Source of the DNA: Pyrenopolyporus hunteri | Taxonomy: Eukaryota; Ascomycota; Sordariomycetes; Xylariales; Hypoxylaceae | Direction: 5' to 3' | Assembly (NCBI GenBank): GCA_902806595.1 | Contig: CADCXC010000038.1 | Coordinates: forward strand, 3,286,001-3,350,000 | DNA length: 64,000 bases | Shown: positions 45,974 to 58,000 of the stretch, piece after piece | How positions within the stretch are numbered: position 1 is the stretch's first letter | Layout of the letters: the number at the start of each line of letters is the position of its first letter | The notes under the pieces: generated by a model | Databases searched by the model: none | What the model saw: the letters and a program-made list of their open reading frames with translations, nothing else | What the model was told of the DNA's origin: nothing | Program-made: the position numbers and the translations under genes

Positions 45974-46562
45974 TCACATGACGGCGCACTCGCAGCCGGG
46001 GTCGCGCCTGCTCGGGCCGAGCCCCCAGCGCCAGCGGTCGCGGATGTCGGTGATCATGCGGACGCGGTTGTGGTCGTAGCGGCCGGCGGTGCGGCAGGCC
46101 GGGCACAGCCCCGTGAGCGTGACCAGGTCCAGCGGCCCGCGCGCCACGCCGTCCCCGAACGTCCCGCACGTGTTGAACCCCTGCCCCGGGAAGCACGGCT
46201 TGCGCACCTCCAGCCAGTGGTGCATGCAGCAGCGGCTGCGGAAGTCTGTCGGGCGAGCGTTGACCGTGGTTAGTGAGTGTGGATTTGTGTGTGGGAAAGG
46301 GGGATGGGTGGATTTGTATATGTATGTGTGTACAGGTGTGTGTATGGGTGTGTGTATAAGTATGTGTATAGGTATATAGGTATGGGCATATGCTTCTCTG
46401 CCGAGGGAGGGGGGTAAGGAGAAAGGCTGAGGCACGAGGGAATCCTCGAGGACGTGGACGTGGCCCTCGATGAACCCATACCCTCCTCCTCTCAGCAGAG
46501 AAGGGCAACTAGGGATAGTGGTACGGGACTCTAGGGGTATACATACGAGTTGTTTTGCACAT
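45974..46562 (-). CDS. Small Cys/His-rich fungal protein, function unknown
   Basis: Exons 46562-46547 and 46245-45974, with a 301-nt intron (GTATGT...GACAG); 95 residues. The product starts MCKTTHFRSRCCMHHWLEV and continues with KPCFPGQGFNTCGTFGDG, then LCPACRTAGRYDHNRVRMI, and ends DPGCECAVM. The Cys and His spacing suggests metal binding. There is no signal peptide. Exon 2 is GC-rich with clear coding bias, while the first exon rests on splice signals and phase alone. The intron contains a gt/tatg microsatellite (about 46300-46385) whose translation gives a long Thr-His run that should not be taken as protein. I do not recognise the family. Confidence 0.6.
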
Positions 46563-47190
46563 CTTCTTGTTCTCCGAGCAAGGAGTATTGCCTGGCGAGT
46601 TGGGTGTCCTGGCTATGTGGATTATAATGCTTAGGTCTTTGAGGTGTTGGCTTCGAAGTTGAAATTGGTTAGATAAAAATGTGTAGGAAGGAAAATTTGC
46701 AAACTAGAGAGAGAGCAGGGCTCTTTCCTTCCTCTGAGATCGAGTCCCTTAATTTTAATCCCATGTTTGAGCCATAAGGGCAAAACCCTACGGTTTTCTC
46801 GATCATCGTGTCATGGCTGACCGGGTCTATGTCCATGTGCCTCCCAAGTCATTCATTATCCGTTCTCCAACACCAACCCGGTTTAACAAACGACTATGGG
46901 TGTGGTAACATTCACAGTGCATTTTTGTATGAAGAACTCGTCACAGTGTCCTCGGACGGGATTGGTGGTAACAAACGCTGCAAATCTTATACGTGACAAA
47001 GCCCTCATTCTCAGTCTTCCCGAAACAATGCTCAACCCGTGTGCTATCAAATGATCAAATCCAATACAAGACCACTTTTGCCAAAACCATGCAGGATACC
47101 CGGCCTTTTCTGAAAATCCCAAAGATTTAAGTTGACTTGACTGTATTGCTACAGATGACTGTATCAACCAACTTATTGACCCTCTACTCC
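46563..47190. other. Intergenic spacer
   Basis: The promoter side of the small Cys-rich gene and the 3' flank of yvc1. A minus-strand frame at 46883-47167 has no recognisable feature. Confidence 0.55.
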
Positions 47191-49881
47191 TTATGTTTGA
47201 ATATGGTCATTTTTATTGTATATCCTTGTGAGCATCTCCTCAATCCTTGAGGCGGTGTGCTCGAGCGTCTCTAGGCGGCTTGATAAGTCCTCGATTTCGG
47301 AGGATTCGCTCATGATGGCCCGTATCTGCTCTGATAATACCCCGTACGGAGCTATAGAATCTCTACGACTCGGCGGCTTATGTGCTGACCGTTGGTTCGC
47401 CTCGTTATCCTGCTTTTTACTCGATTCAACCAACGTTGAGCTTTGCCGTCGAGCGAATTGTCTTCGGATCATATGATGCGTCAGCTCATCATCGACAGCA
47501 ATATCAGTTTCGACTGAATCCGGCGGAGGGATATCAAAAACAGCCTGGATGTCTCCATGACTCGTTATCCTCCATTTCTCCCAAAACCAGCTGCGACTGC
47601 GACGTTTCTTTGGTGGGTGCTCCGTCGGGTATTGTGCCAGCTCTGTATCCGACCATAGAAGCCGTCTTTCAATCACGGCAATGCAGAGTAATACCGGCAG
47701 ATTAATCGTTCTGACAGTGGCCACATGAATCTTGTGGAACCAGCGAGGGCTAACTAGGAATCTCATTGGAACCAAGATGAATAGAGCGATGATGTTGAAT
47801 GGAGGTTGGTAGGCGAATATCGCATCGCTCTTCACTCCCTCGAGCGTCAAAACTGCCTTTCGAAATTGGATCTCGGCGGTGGCGTTGGTGACAATAGTGC
47901 TGAAGGTGTTTGATAGCATAGAAACAAGGATAGTCAGAAATAACGTGTTCCCCAAAAAGGAAAATGTGACCATGAGGGTTGGTCCTAAGAACCAGTGGAA
48001 TTCCGTCTGCGAAACACTATGTTAGGCGAGCAAGCATAATTTTCATGTTTCGTCTTACTTACGGAACGTGAGATACCAGTGCCGTCCAAACCAAACCAAA
48101 TCCATAACATCCATTTGCTGATGGTCCTGTGGATCGTTAGCGATATAAGGGGGATGAGGTCGGGGCACCTACACTACGTGGTGTCGTCCTTCTGCGAGCC
48201 ATACCATGGAGAGTAAGAATCCGCAAAAACACCTAATGGCCGTTAGTCTTACTCACGAAATGCCATCGGGTAACAGCCCCAGATATGCCTAGTGATACTG
48301 ACCAGGCTGCTAGAACCGTGAGGATTGTAAAATCTGCCATCATCGATCGGAGAGATAGGAACACCAAGTTGTCCGATAACAGGTTGAAAGCTAATCGAGG
48401 TACGAGAAAAGGAGCCCCCATTGCAAGTACGTCGAGAGCTTGCTGACCAGCCCCGGGCTGGCCAGTCTTCCAGCCATAGATCCTTATTATTAGATACGCC
48501 CAGTAGACTATTGTAAACATAACATCAAGGAACGACCAAAGGTTTTGTGTGTACACGTTCCTATTTTCTTAATTAGTAAATATGTAGAAGAGGAGAGAGC
48601 TCGGGGAGGACTACCATCCATGTGCCAGGATCGTTGCAAACTGATCCAGAACCCATCCAAATGCGTAAACGGAGAATGCAACCTCAAATATGCTCAGATA
48701 GTCCGGGTTGCGCTCAAGCATGAAAAGGAGGTATAGGGTGAGGAGGATGATAAATTGGATTATCTCCAAAAAGTTCCTGGTGCGAGGCACAACTAGGCGG
48801 TACTGGTTAAGTAGAGGTGCTTCGCGTGGTTCATATAATGAGATAGGCCTTTGTTTATACCGGTCCGGTATCATATCCAGCTGCTAGTGTTAGTAATCAT
48901 ATAGTCGGAGACGTATATTTTGCGAGACTATTATCTACCCGAAGAGGGATAGATAACCCTAAGGTTAAATGAAAGTTACTATCACGTACTGCTGTCATGT
49001 TAGTCTCACAAAGGATGTTTCGTATGATAGGTAAACTAAAGAGAAGATGAGACGATGTGGTAAACGAAAATTCGTACATACCGAAGGTAGTGGGTGTGTA
49101 AATGACTTGGCCAATGTAGATTGCGTTGACGCTGGCGTATGTAAGCTTCGTCGCAGATTCTTCGAAGTGGTACCTCGACTTACACTTTCTGGCAATGTGT
49201 AGAACTAAGAAAATGCTTGCTGCTAGTTAAGATGGCCACTTCAAGTGCCGGTAACGTTCTGTTCTGGCTCAATACAGGTCCAAGAAACGCTTCTTGACGA
49301 ACCTCCTGCGGGGCGTTCTGAAACGGCCCGAACCCGGTAACCAATATATTGGCCAAAAGAAGAAGTCCCTCAGACCCCGGGTTGTCGTCGCCAAATCGTC
49401 TCAGGATCCGGGCCGCTACTAGTTCGCAGAGCGTTGCTCGTGTGAAGTGAACGTTTTGTTTATTAGTCATATGTTCTTGCTCGTGTAGAAACTGAGACCG
49501 GTTCACAAGCAAGCAATACACTGGACTATGATCAGCTCCATCTTCATAATATGTAGATAGGTGAGTGTTGAAGCTTAAGCTAGTCTGCGTACCGATAGAG
49601 ATGTCATTCTGCTCATAAAGCTTGTCAACCAGAGGCCGAACAACCGATATATTAAGCCGCAGGTCTGTCAACTGCTCAAGCGTAAGGTAGTCCTCGACTA
49701 TGCTGATGACGTCCCTTCGTATTCTGTGGATGTTCGTGTACACAGGAAGGTGACTGTGGGGGTTCGCATCGTAAGTAATGGGGGCATCCCGTTCTTGTGC
49801 ATTGCCAAAGACGTCGCGATTTAAAAGGGGCTGTTGTTCTGGCTCTCGCACTCGAAGCATCCGACGGCGAGGGTTCGACAT
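47191..49881 (-). CDS. yvc1: Vacuolar calcium channel Yvc1 (fungal TRP-Y family)
   Basis: Eight coding exons: 49881-49593, 49520-49184, 49131-49083, 48880-48615, 48560-48303, 48232-48173, 48126-48063 and 48006-47191; 712 residues. TRP-Y channels release vacuolar calcium in response to stretch, osmotic shock and calcium itself. Diagnostic blocks are ISIVYCLLVNRSQF, TRATLCELVAARILRRF, LPALEVAILTSSK, PLLNQYRLVVPRTRN, VYAFGWVLDQFATI, QALDVLAMGAPFLVPRLAF, the pore-side WMLWIWFGLDGTGISRS, and LGNTLFLTILVSMLSNTF. The 72-nt intron at 49521-49592 is stop-free but interrupts ISIVYCLL. Between TPTTF and LDMIPDRY a single GT-AG removal fails in phase; a twin intron at 48881-49082 restores it. The tail is charged and ends in a coiled-coil-like SRLETLEHTASRIEEML. 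Confidence 0.9.
48881..49082 (-). other. Putative spliceosomal twin intron (stwintron, donor-interrupted)
   Basis: The conserved protein requires TTC (exon 3 end, 49083) to join CTG (48880). The external intron begins with G at 49082, is interrupted by an internal intron at 48989-49081 (GTATGT ... GACTAAC ATGACAG CAG), and continues TACGTG at 48988. Removing the internal intron therefore creates a proper donor GTACGTG. The external intron then ends with its own branch ATTACTAAC and acceptor TAGCAG. Sizes are 93 nt (internal) and 109 nt (external). A simple intron from GTATGT to TAGCAG leaves one extra G and shifts the frame. Confidence 0.8.
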
Positions 49882-51227
49882 TGTGACGCTCTGCAAGTTC
49901 ACATTTAAAGGGAGACCCCGGGTTGGCACTCAACTCATGGGGCGGCAATAAATATCGAATACTTCTAGTCGTCTGAACCAATGGGCACGGGGAATAACAT
50001 ATATCCTCTCATACTTGGCTGGTGTGAGAATCCGGCCTCTTACAAGACGTAGCGTGGTGCTTGAGGGATGGTGCTTGGATGTTGTAGGTATCTGGGAGGT
50101 TGTCATTGATGTTAGGTACTTTGGTTGCGGGCGAAAAGTTTAATTACCCTGTCAAGTACTGGTGGAGCGCGCCAAACCACGCGCTATACTATTTGGGCAC
50201 TAATATGTCTTAGGATATCACTGCTATGGAGGTATAAGAGACCAGGTACTCTGTACATGTATACCTGGGCTTTACCTACATGTAGCTGCTCAAGCTTTTA
50301 ACTTTGATACCGTAGCGCTGTCGGGACGTTGATTGCGGCGAGTGGGTTCTAAAAAACATCAGCAGCTCTCTAAATAGTTGTAATTTTGATGTTTCTTGAT
50401 TTTAGAGATGTTGGAATTTCTATATATGCCAAGATACCTACCGTGTACCGAAATTCATACTAAACCTTAACAGGTAAGGAATAGATCTGCTCATTAGCGT
50501 GATACTTGACAGTGTCGTATTACTACTACTTACCCATCATACCGTAACAGATCTGTGATGGCGTCCCTACCGAAGGGAGTCGAGGCTTAAAATGTCTTTG
50601 TTTCGCGCAAATATACTGGATAGGTACCTAGGTAGGTAGGTAGGTATGTATCCTTGGGCTGAAAAGCATACAGGTAATCGGTTACATGTATGGAGCAAAT
50701 CTTTACGTTTAGTCCTGCATCCGCATGCGAAGGATAATAGTTATGGGAGTTGTATAGGTACCTACGTAATTATTAGGATTTCACAGCCAACCTACGTCTC
50801 ATCCCTTCCCCAATGCTGCACTTGCTCTAGGAAATAGGTAGAAACGTTCCTTCTCACATATTTCTAGACCTTGAAGGTAGATGTCATGAGATGCATGAGA
50901 TACACCGGTTGCAATAGGTAAGGTTGTCGACAGCTGCACATTGACGTCGACGGGGGTATTTCGTTTCACATGAGACGCCAGATCTGAACTAGTGGCTGTG
51001 GTGATGCCCGCAGCAAATACATAACATTGTATCCGAGATAAGATAAGAATAGTTCTTTACTCTATTAGGAAAAGTCACAAGGCTACTAAATTGCCCTTCG
51101 CCCTTCCGCCTTTCCTCCATCGCTTGTTTGAGTTTGACCCGAACACTTCGAATAGGAGGTGGGAATCAATCATTTTCTACGTTCGGCCCGGGGTTTGACC
51201 CGCCGAATTTTCTAAGTTGTAACTATA
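49882..51227. other. Intergenic spacer between divergent yvc1 and lcl3
   Basis: A 1.35-kb promoter region for both genes. A palindromic motif cluster lies at 50619-50650, and tacatgta palindromes near 50255-50285. No gene is seen. Confidence 0.6.
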
Positions 51228-52077
51228 ATGGTATGGCCTTTCACTTCTGCCTCCGGGAAAGACAATGATTCTTCGAGGCGGCCGGTCTCCTGGTCTGACA
51301 GTTTGAACGGGACCGATTGGGAGCATTACAAAGATCCGAGGAATTGGGTTCCGACTTTACTTGTCACGGCAACCGCTCTCGCCTCCTTACAAATTTACCG
51401 TTCCTATCTGCGACGTATTCCCGGTGCCATCCACGTACAGCCGAGCTTTTACAGGAGAAGGAGTCTCTTCGGCCAAGTCACAAGTGTCGGAGATGGAGAT
51501 AACTTTCACTTGTATCACACTCCGGGCGGTCGCCTAGCCGGGTGGGGTTGGCTACGAAGCGTCCCGGTCAAGAAAGTCCAGCTGAAAAATAAGACGGTAG
51601 GGTTGCCTATGTTCTCGGTTATCCTGGCGTTGTTTCTAACACCAAATGCTTTAGATTCCTATACGCATTGCCGGTATCGACGCCCCGGAGGGCGCTCATT
51701 TCGGACGGCCTGCGCAACCATTCGCGACGGACGCCCTTACTTGGCTTTCGAATTACATACTCGGCAGAAGGGTGCGGGCCAAGATCTATAGACGCGACCA
51801 ATATGACCGCATCGTCGCCACTGTATATGTGAGACGGTTTCTTATCCGCCGGGATGTCGGGTTGGAGATGTTGAAGAGGGGACTGGCCACCACATACGAG
51901 GCCAAGACTGGTGCGGAGTTTGGCGGTCTTGAGGAGAAGTACAAGGCCGCAGAAAGCAAAGCGAAGGCTGCGAAACTGGGGATATGGGCTGGCAAGCCGA
52001 AGTTTTTTGAAAGTCCTCGCGATTACAAGACTCGAATGAGTTTGGAAGAGTCGCAAAATGGTAACGCCAAACCATGA
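51228..52077 (+). CDS. lcl3: Lcl3, membrane-anchored staphylococcal-nuclease-like protein
   Basis: Exons 51228-51596 and 51655-52077 with a 58-nt intron; 263 residues. A hydrophobic segment (WVPTLLVTATALASLQIY, about residues 40-57) anchors the protein; Lcl3 is linked to mitochondria in yeast. The nuclease-like domain keeps the catalytic pattern: Arg 127, Asp 132 and Glu 135 in IRIAGIDAPEG, and Arg 175 in YDRIVATV. VGDGDNFHLYHTPGGRLAGWGWLR is split here as VGDGDNFHLYHTPGG then LAGWGWLR, both family blocks. The end, GIWAGKPKFFESPRDYKTR, is also typical. Calcium-dependent nuclease activity is inferred from the conserved residues. Confidence 0.93.
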
Positions 52078-52474
52078 GGGATGAATTATGATCTGTCTAT
52101 ACGGAGTAAATGTCCAGGTATGCAATGATTGTTGAATGTATCAGCCCTACGTACATCATGTTCCGACGCTCTGAATACATAGTACAATTGCCGGAAAATA
52201 GACCAACGAATTATGGAAGGTGTCTCGATTTGCGATATGGTGAACAGCCATTGATGGCTTAGCTGTAAGCCATGGAGCTGCCCAGCCACTTAATAGGAAA
52301 CAAGGCGGAGCTTGAGAGAGTAGGGAGGGCCAACAGATCTCAACTTACCCATTAAATAAATCTATGTGTAGATCGCTGCTTTTTCCTTCTCTCTGGGACT
52401 AGTTGTGACTGGTGATGTTCATAAAGCGGCGTTTTTGAATCCTAACCTATGATTATCTACCTTACTTAGGTAGG

Positions 52475-52624
52475 TAGGTATGTATATGTAGGTATGTATA
52501 TGTAGGTATGTATATGTAGGTATGTATATGTAGGTATGTATATGTAGGTATGTATATGTAGGTATGTATATGTAGGTATGTATATGTAGGTATGTATATG
52601 TAGGTATGTATATGTAGGTATGTA
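52475..52624. repeat. 14-bp tandem repeat, 10 perfect copies plus a partial one
   Basis: The unit taggtatgtatatg repeats without change from 52475 to 52614 and runs out in a partial copy. The unit contains the TAGGTA core common in this window's spacers. Confidence 0.97.
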
Positions 52625-53339
52625 TGCAGGTAGGTAGACTCGCAGGTATGTCCACTATGGAGCCTGCGTATCTTGAATCTTGCGTCTTCCAGCCCACCCC
52701 ATACATATGTAGTATACCTAGGTATTGCACGTACCCTAAGTACCCTAGGCGCCTAGATGAGACAAGATGCGTGCATATATACGTAGAGGGTATGCACGAT
52801 AACGACAATACAGCGGCAATCCTAGGTACTGATTTTACCTTTTCTGACGTGTATATACCTAATTATACATACGTGTAAGGAGACATTAGCTGGGAAGTTT
52901 ATTCGACACTATTACTACCTACATGTACATACCTACGCCTAATCTTTAATTCTCTTCGTATACACATGACGTTATGGTGCTCATAGAATATAAAAAGATC
53001 TTATAATACAGATTAAATTGGAAGGAGTTGTAATGCTTACTACTAGGCTCTGTTGTGCTAGCTGCCTTCCGTGTTAGTGTAAACACCCATATCCCCTACT
53101 AGTGGATAACATTGTAGGTACTGTACAGCTAGGTACCTGTGTGTATAATCCCTACATGTACCACCATACGGATGAATAGTCGTCATTCGTCCAATCCCAA
53201 TGTATCATTGAAGAAATCACCATTTAACGAGATCGGTCGAGGTGACGTTAGGGCTTAGAAACGCGAAGCTTGGATAAGATCCCGCTCTGGCCTCTCTTGT
53301 CGGTCACTTCGATCACTTCGATTCTCGTTTCCGTTAGGC

Positions 53340-53371
53340 GATGCGACGATGCGACGATGCGACGATGCGAC
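53340..53371. repeat. 8-bp tandem repeat, 4 copies
   Basis: The unit gatgcgac is repeated four times, followed by a degenerate copy (gaggcgag). Confidence 0.95.
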
Positions 53372-55080
53372 GAGGCGAGACTAGACTAGTTACAGACTGG
53401 GAAGATGAGATTGGTGGCTTCCCTCAGGAACAACCCCTGTCAGCCCCTTACGAGTACTTCCAAAGTTGTGGATCTACACCAAGAAGTTCCTGGTAGGGAA
53501 GCAGAAATTGGCGCTACTGCAGGTGCAGACCCTCCCAAGCCTCCCAAGCCTCTCCCTCTTGCTTCTTCCGCTCCAACTCTTCAGCTCTCCCAATACAGCA
53601 CGCTGGCCGTTTTTCTCACCGTTCGACCAAGAGGTAGAAAACACCAAAGGGCATTGTCACTCCTTACATATCATTAAAAACTCTGGATTAATATCCGAAA
53701 TCTGCGACAATTATCTTGTTGCGCCACTCTTTACCTATACAGCTTCTTTTTCCTTCTCGACTGCTTCTCTTATTTTCTCGTTTCTAGTCACTCGTTCGGT
53801 CTCCCTGGCGATCCAATCACTAATTGTTCTCAAGCCCCTGATCTGAAGACAGCATTATCCGGCAGGCCACGTCTCGGACACCAACAACTTCTGGGACAGT
53901 TAAGGGACACCAAGTGCGATCGTGTCGTCACCATCTTCCACACTCGCTCATTTTTATCTCCAAGGGAGTTAATTCACCCTGCTCACGACGCTCATTTCGA
54001 GAAATCACCGCTTGACACGCTCTCGAGGAATTGGCCCTGGCATATCGGGCTAAGATAGACCCTGTTATTTTTTCAAGCGACCATCGACCTCCTGGGTACC
54101 TAATCAAACAGAAAATTCTAGTAAAGCAAACTAGCTTAGGGGAGCGGGATCTTGCGTGGCTTAGCGGTATCAAAGCACACCTCCGATTCACTCGTAGTAG
54201 TACGCATCACTGCTGCGTGATACGATACGATACTACGATCGGCCGACTGTCACATTGCTTGGTTTCGAGGTCGCGACTAAAAAAACCGGTTAGTACTAAG
54301 TCCCCTTTTCTGTTTTATTGTTACCTTTTCTGGGTAATTTCGTTGGCCGATGTTGGTGTATCCGTGTGCTACGGAACACCGTTTACTTCTTAAATTCTCA
54401 TGAAGGACATACTCGCATTTTGTGTCATTGTTTCAATCACAAGTACTGTCATTCATCTCGGATTTTCGATTCCATTTTGGTAAACGCAGCGCTAGTTTGG
54501 GTAAAAATTGGCGGAAATCGTTAGTGGTTCAAGTGAGCTAATAGGGTACCAGTGCAGGTACGACCCCACTCTAAGTGACAACACACAGGGCAGTCGGGTA
54601 TCGCACCACAGCCCATTCCAACCACTACCGCTAGCACCTGAAGCTCGCTAGAGCCATCAATTTCCCAAGGTCTTGATAATCGACGAGACGACGTAATCTA
54701 CCCCGACAAGTACAATAACAAAAAGTCCTGTTTGCTATTGCGATCTTAATTGACACAACGCGCCATCTCGAGGTTTGCTTAATGAGTCCACTCGTTTAGT
54801 TTTTGTTTTCGATACCGTATTTCGCACATTTGAGAATCGTCTCCCCACAACAACACAGCGAGTCGCGACACCGTTTAATATACGCCGATCTATCAGCCTC
54901 GATTTTCATTACCGTGCGCGTGGTCTATACCGATTCTCTCGAGGTTATGGAATCTGTCGGCAAATAAAGTGTTCGCGCCGTGCAGGAAGACGGTTCCTCG
55001 TCGATAGCGCATTTTCGAGTCGGACATCGTCGAGACCGGGGTACATCGTCTTTGACCTCGGTCGCTAATCAACAACGGTC

Positions 55081-58000
55081 ATGAAAACAACATTTAGCCA
55101 GAGCTGCGATATACGCAGCCTCGCCTCGATGTCGCCTCGACGACTTCTTACTCTTGCCTCGTTCGCGTCGTTTTCGAGAGCGATTACCTTCAACTCGATA
55201 CCTGACGCAAATCTGGACACAAGTCAATTAGGAAGGGTTGGAATTGCTGGCAACTTCGGTGGAATTTCTCTTTACCAATATGAAGGGCAGACTGAGCAGC
55301 CCTTTACTTCTAATGGATCTCAACAACTCTTAACTCGTCTTCCAAATGGCGTATTCCTCGGCCTTCTGGAGGCAGACGCATCTATCCAGACAATGTGCAT
55401 GTTCCAAGGACAGGTCATCCTAGGCGGAAACTTTACAAGTTTGGGTGGAGTACAGTCTCCTGGAATCGCATCATTCGACCCTAATACCTCCGACGTCACC
55501 CCCTTGGCAAATCTCTCGGGTCAAGTTAATAGCTTGCTCTGTGATGATGCGGCTGGTAAGGTCTACGTGGGTGGCAGCTTCAGGGCGGAAGACTCGACGA
55601 ACGCGATAACATGGCTCGCGTCGAAACGTTGGGCAAGCCTGCCATTTGCCGGTTTTAATGGGCCTATCAACTCGATCACGAAGGCACCTAACGGGCATGT
55701 CATCTTTGGGGGCAGCTTTACTGGTTTAGGAAATACAAGCACGCCGAGCACACCCGACGGCCAGGTCATCAACCTTTCTACCGCGACTATCGAAGCCGAT
55801 CAAAGCACATCAGCCGCCGGCTTTAGCGACCCGAAGAATATTATCTGCAAAACCGACGGAGAAGATGGTACTGGCAGTAACTGGCTTTTACAAGATAATT
55901 CCCCGGGAACGTGGAGGGCTACTTTCAACTATGGGTTCCGACCTACCAAGCTTCGACTCTGGAATACCCACCAGGATGGCCGAGGAACACGAACTTGGAG
56001 ATTCACTGCGCAGCCCCTTAATGGAATTATGAATTTTACCTACATAGACCCCGTGACGAGACGGAACTCGACGTGCACTAGCGAGTGCCCACTCAGCGAT
56101 GACCCTTCAATCAAGTTCCAGGATTTTCATTTCGTGAACTTAATTGGAATGAACGCATTCAGACTCGATATATCAGCTTGGTATGGTAACGGTGGTGGTC
56201 TGGCTGGTATTGAACTTTTCCAGGACGACATCTTCGCCTTTGCTATCAACAATTTTAATGAACCCAGCTGTGCCAACACTACGACACCCTCTGAAGCGAC
56301 CACCACAGGACCCTGGACCGTAACTCAATCGGGTCAGAGTAATTCCCAATACTTGTCGGCCGTGCTGCCGAAGCCTGTCGCCTCCGATGCTGCCTCTGTC
56401 GTATTCCATCCGGACATTAGAGAAACCGGGGAGTACATTATTAAACTATACACACCTGGTTGTCTTCAAGACAATACTTGTTCGAGACGCGGCCGGGTAA
56501 GCATATCCGGGACGCTAACGTCCAGTGGCGCCAATCGAACGATGGATCCCCAGATCCTGTACCAGACTAACGAGTTTGACAAATATGATCAACTTCATAT
56601 CGGCACTATTGATGCTAGTTCGAGTTCATTCAGGCCTAGTATTACGCTGGCGCCTGTACCTGATCAATCTCAAACCATCCCTGGCGATGACTTCGTCATG
56701 GTGGCCCAGAAAGTCGGATTTGAGCTCCTGAAATCTACTGGCGGCTTAAATGGGTTATTCGAATATGACCCCAGCAAGGCGACAGTCCAGACCTCCGACT
56801 TTGCCAACTCTGCCTTCGTCAAACTAGGTTCTTCCTTCTCACCTAGATCTGCAGTGACGTCTCTGGCCGCTGCCAATGATAGAACCTATGTCGGGGGCAA
56901 TTTTACCTCCGATGACGTGCGCAATATTGTTGCCATCGATGAGAATGGCCATACTATCGCTCTCGATGGTGGTATCAACGGCGAGGTTCTGACGATGTAT
57001 CTGGACGGGAACAGTCTATTCGTTGGTGGCAGATTCAACGATACTCGCGATGGGTCTATGCCAGGACTAGCGAACGTCGGCGTTTACGATAGCGCCAGCA
57101 ACAAATGGAGCGCCCTCGGAGCTGGCGTTGACGGGATTGTAAGAAGCATCGTGCCGACGACATTGAACCTCACCGATGGCACGACGGAGGACATCATCAC
57201 CTTAACCGGCGATTTCACGCGCTTGCTTCCCTTCGGCAATAACGAAGCTGCTGATACGACAGGGTTCGCTGTATGGGTTAAGTCGCGAAATAATTGGTTG
57301 CAGAACCTGGATACGCCGGTTCCTTTTTTGAACGGCATCCTCTCAACGTCACTCCGGGTATCGGATAACGAAACTTTATACACGGGCTCGATATCTTCCC
57401 AGGTTCTTCGGGCGTATGGCGCTGCGACTGTATCTAATGGGTTCGGCAATTTCCCTATTGATATCCGCCCCCCCGCCAGCGTCTCTACAGGTAGCCTTTC
57501 GAAACGCGCGAGTATAGCAAACGGCACTAACGCTGTCTCTGGTGTCGTCGCTGGGGCGTTTTACGAAAATGAGGAGAGGAACGTCACTGTACTTGGTGGA
57601 CACTTCGTGGCGAACGCATCCGGCGGTTCAACTATCTATAATCTGGCTTTCGTCGACGGCGCTAATTCTAACGCCGTAACTGGCTTGGGCACGGAGATTT
57701 CTGAAGAGTCAGTGTTCTTAGCACTTGCCATCCAAGGTGACAATTTATTTGCTGGTGGGCGAATCAGTGGCACGGCCCAAGGATCCAACGTCAACGGTCT
57801 TATTTCGTACAACCTTGCATCGAAGTCGTTTAATACTCAACCCCCTGCTCTCGGCGGCGACAACGTGGTTGTCACCTCCGTCACCGTCCGCCCAAACAGT
57901 GGAGATGTGTACGTTGGTGGATATTTTGATAGGGCCGGCTCATTGCCCTGTCCCGGCGTCTGTCTCTTTAGCACCGGGACCAGCCAATGGAATCGGCCAG

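Larger units (their letters stand above)
52078..55080. other. Long intergenic region upstream of rax2
   Basis: Three kb with two tandem repeats (52475-52624 and 53340-53371), TAGGTA-type motifs, and a CT-rich part at 53400-53850. The stretch 54640-55080 is probably promoter and 5' UTR of rax2. Frames at 53405-53846 and 54775-55068 do not look like protein. Confidence 0.55.

Noticed and set aside
45813..46508. Minus-strand frame of 231 codons with a Thr-His run
   Set aside because: It reads through a gt/tatg microsatellite and a GC-rich exon in the wrong frame; the Cys-rich frame with splice signals explains the region better.
53405..53846. Possible small gene upstream of rax2
   Set aside because: Low-complexity Leu/Ser/Pro translation in two overlapping frames from CT-rich DNA; more likely promoter or leader.
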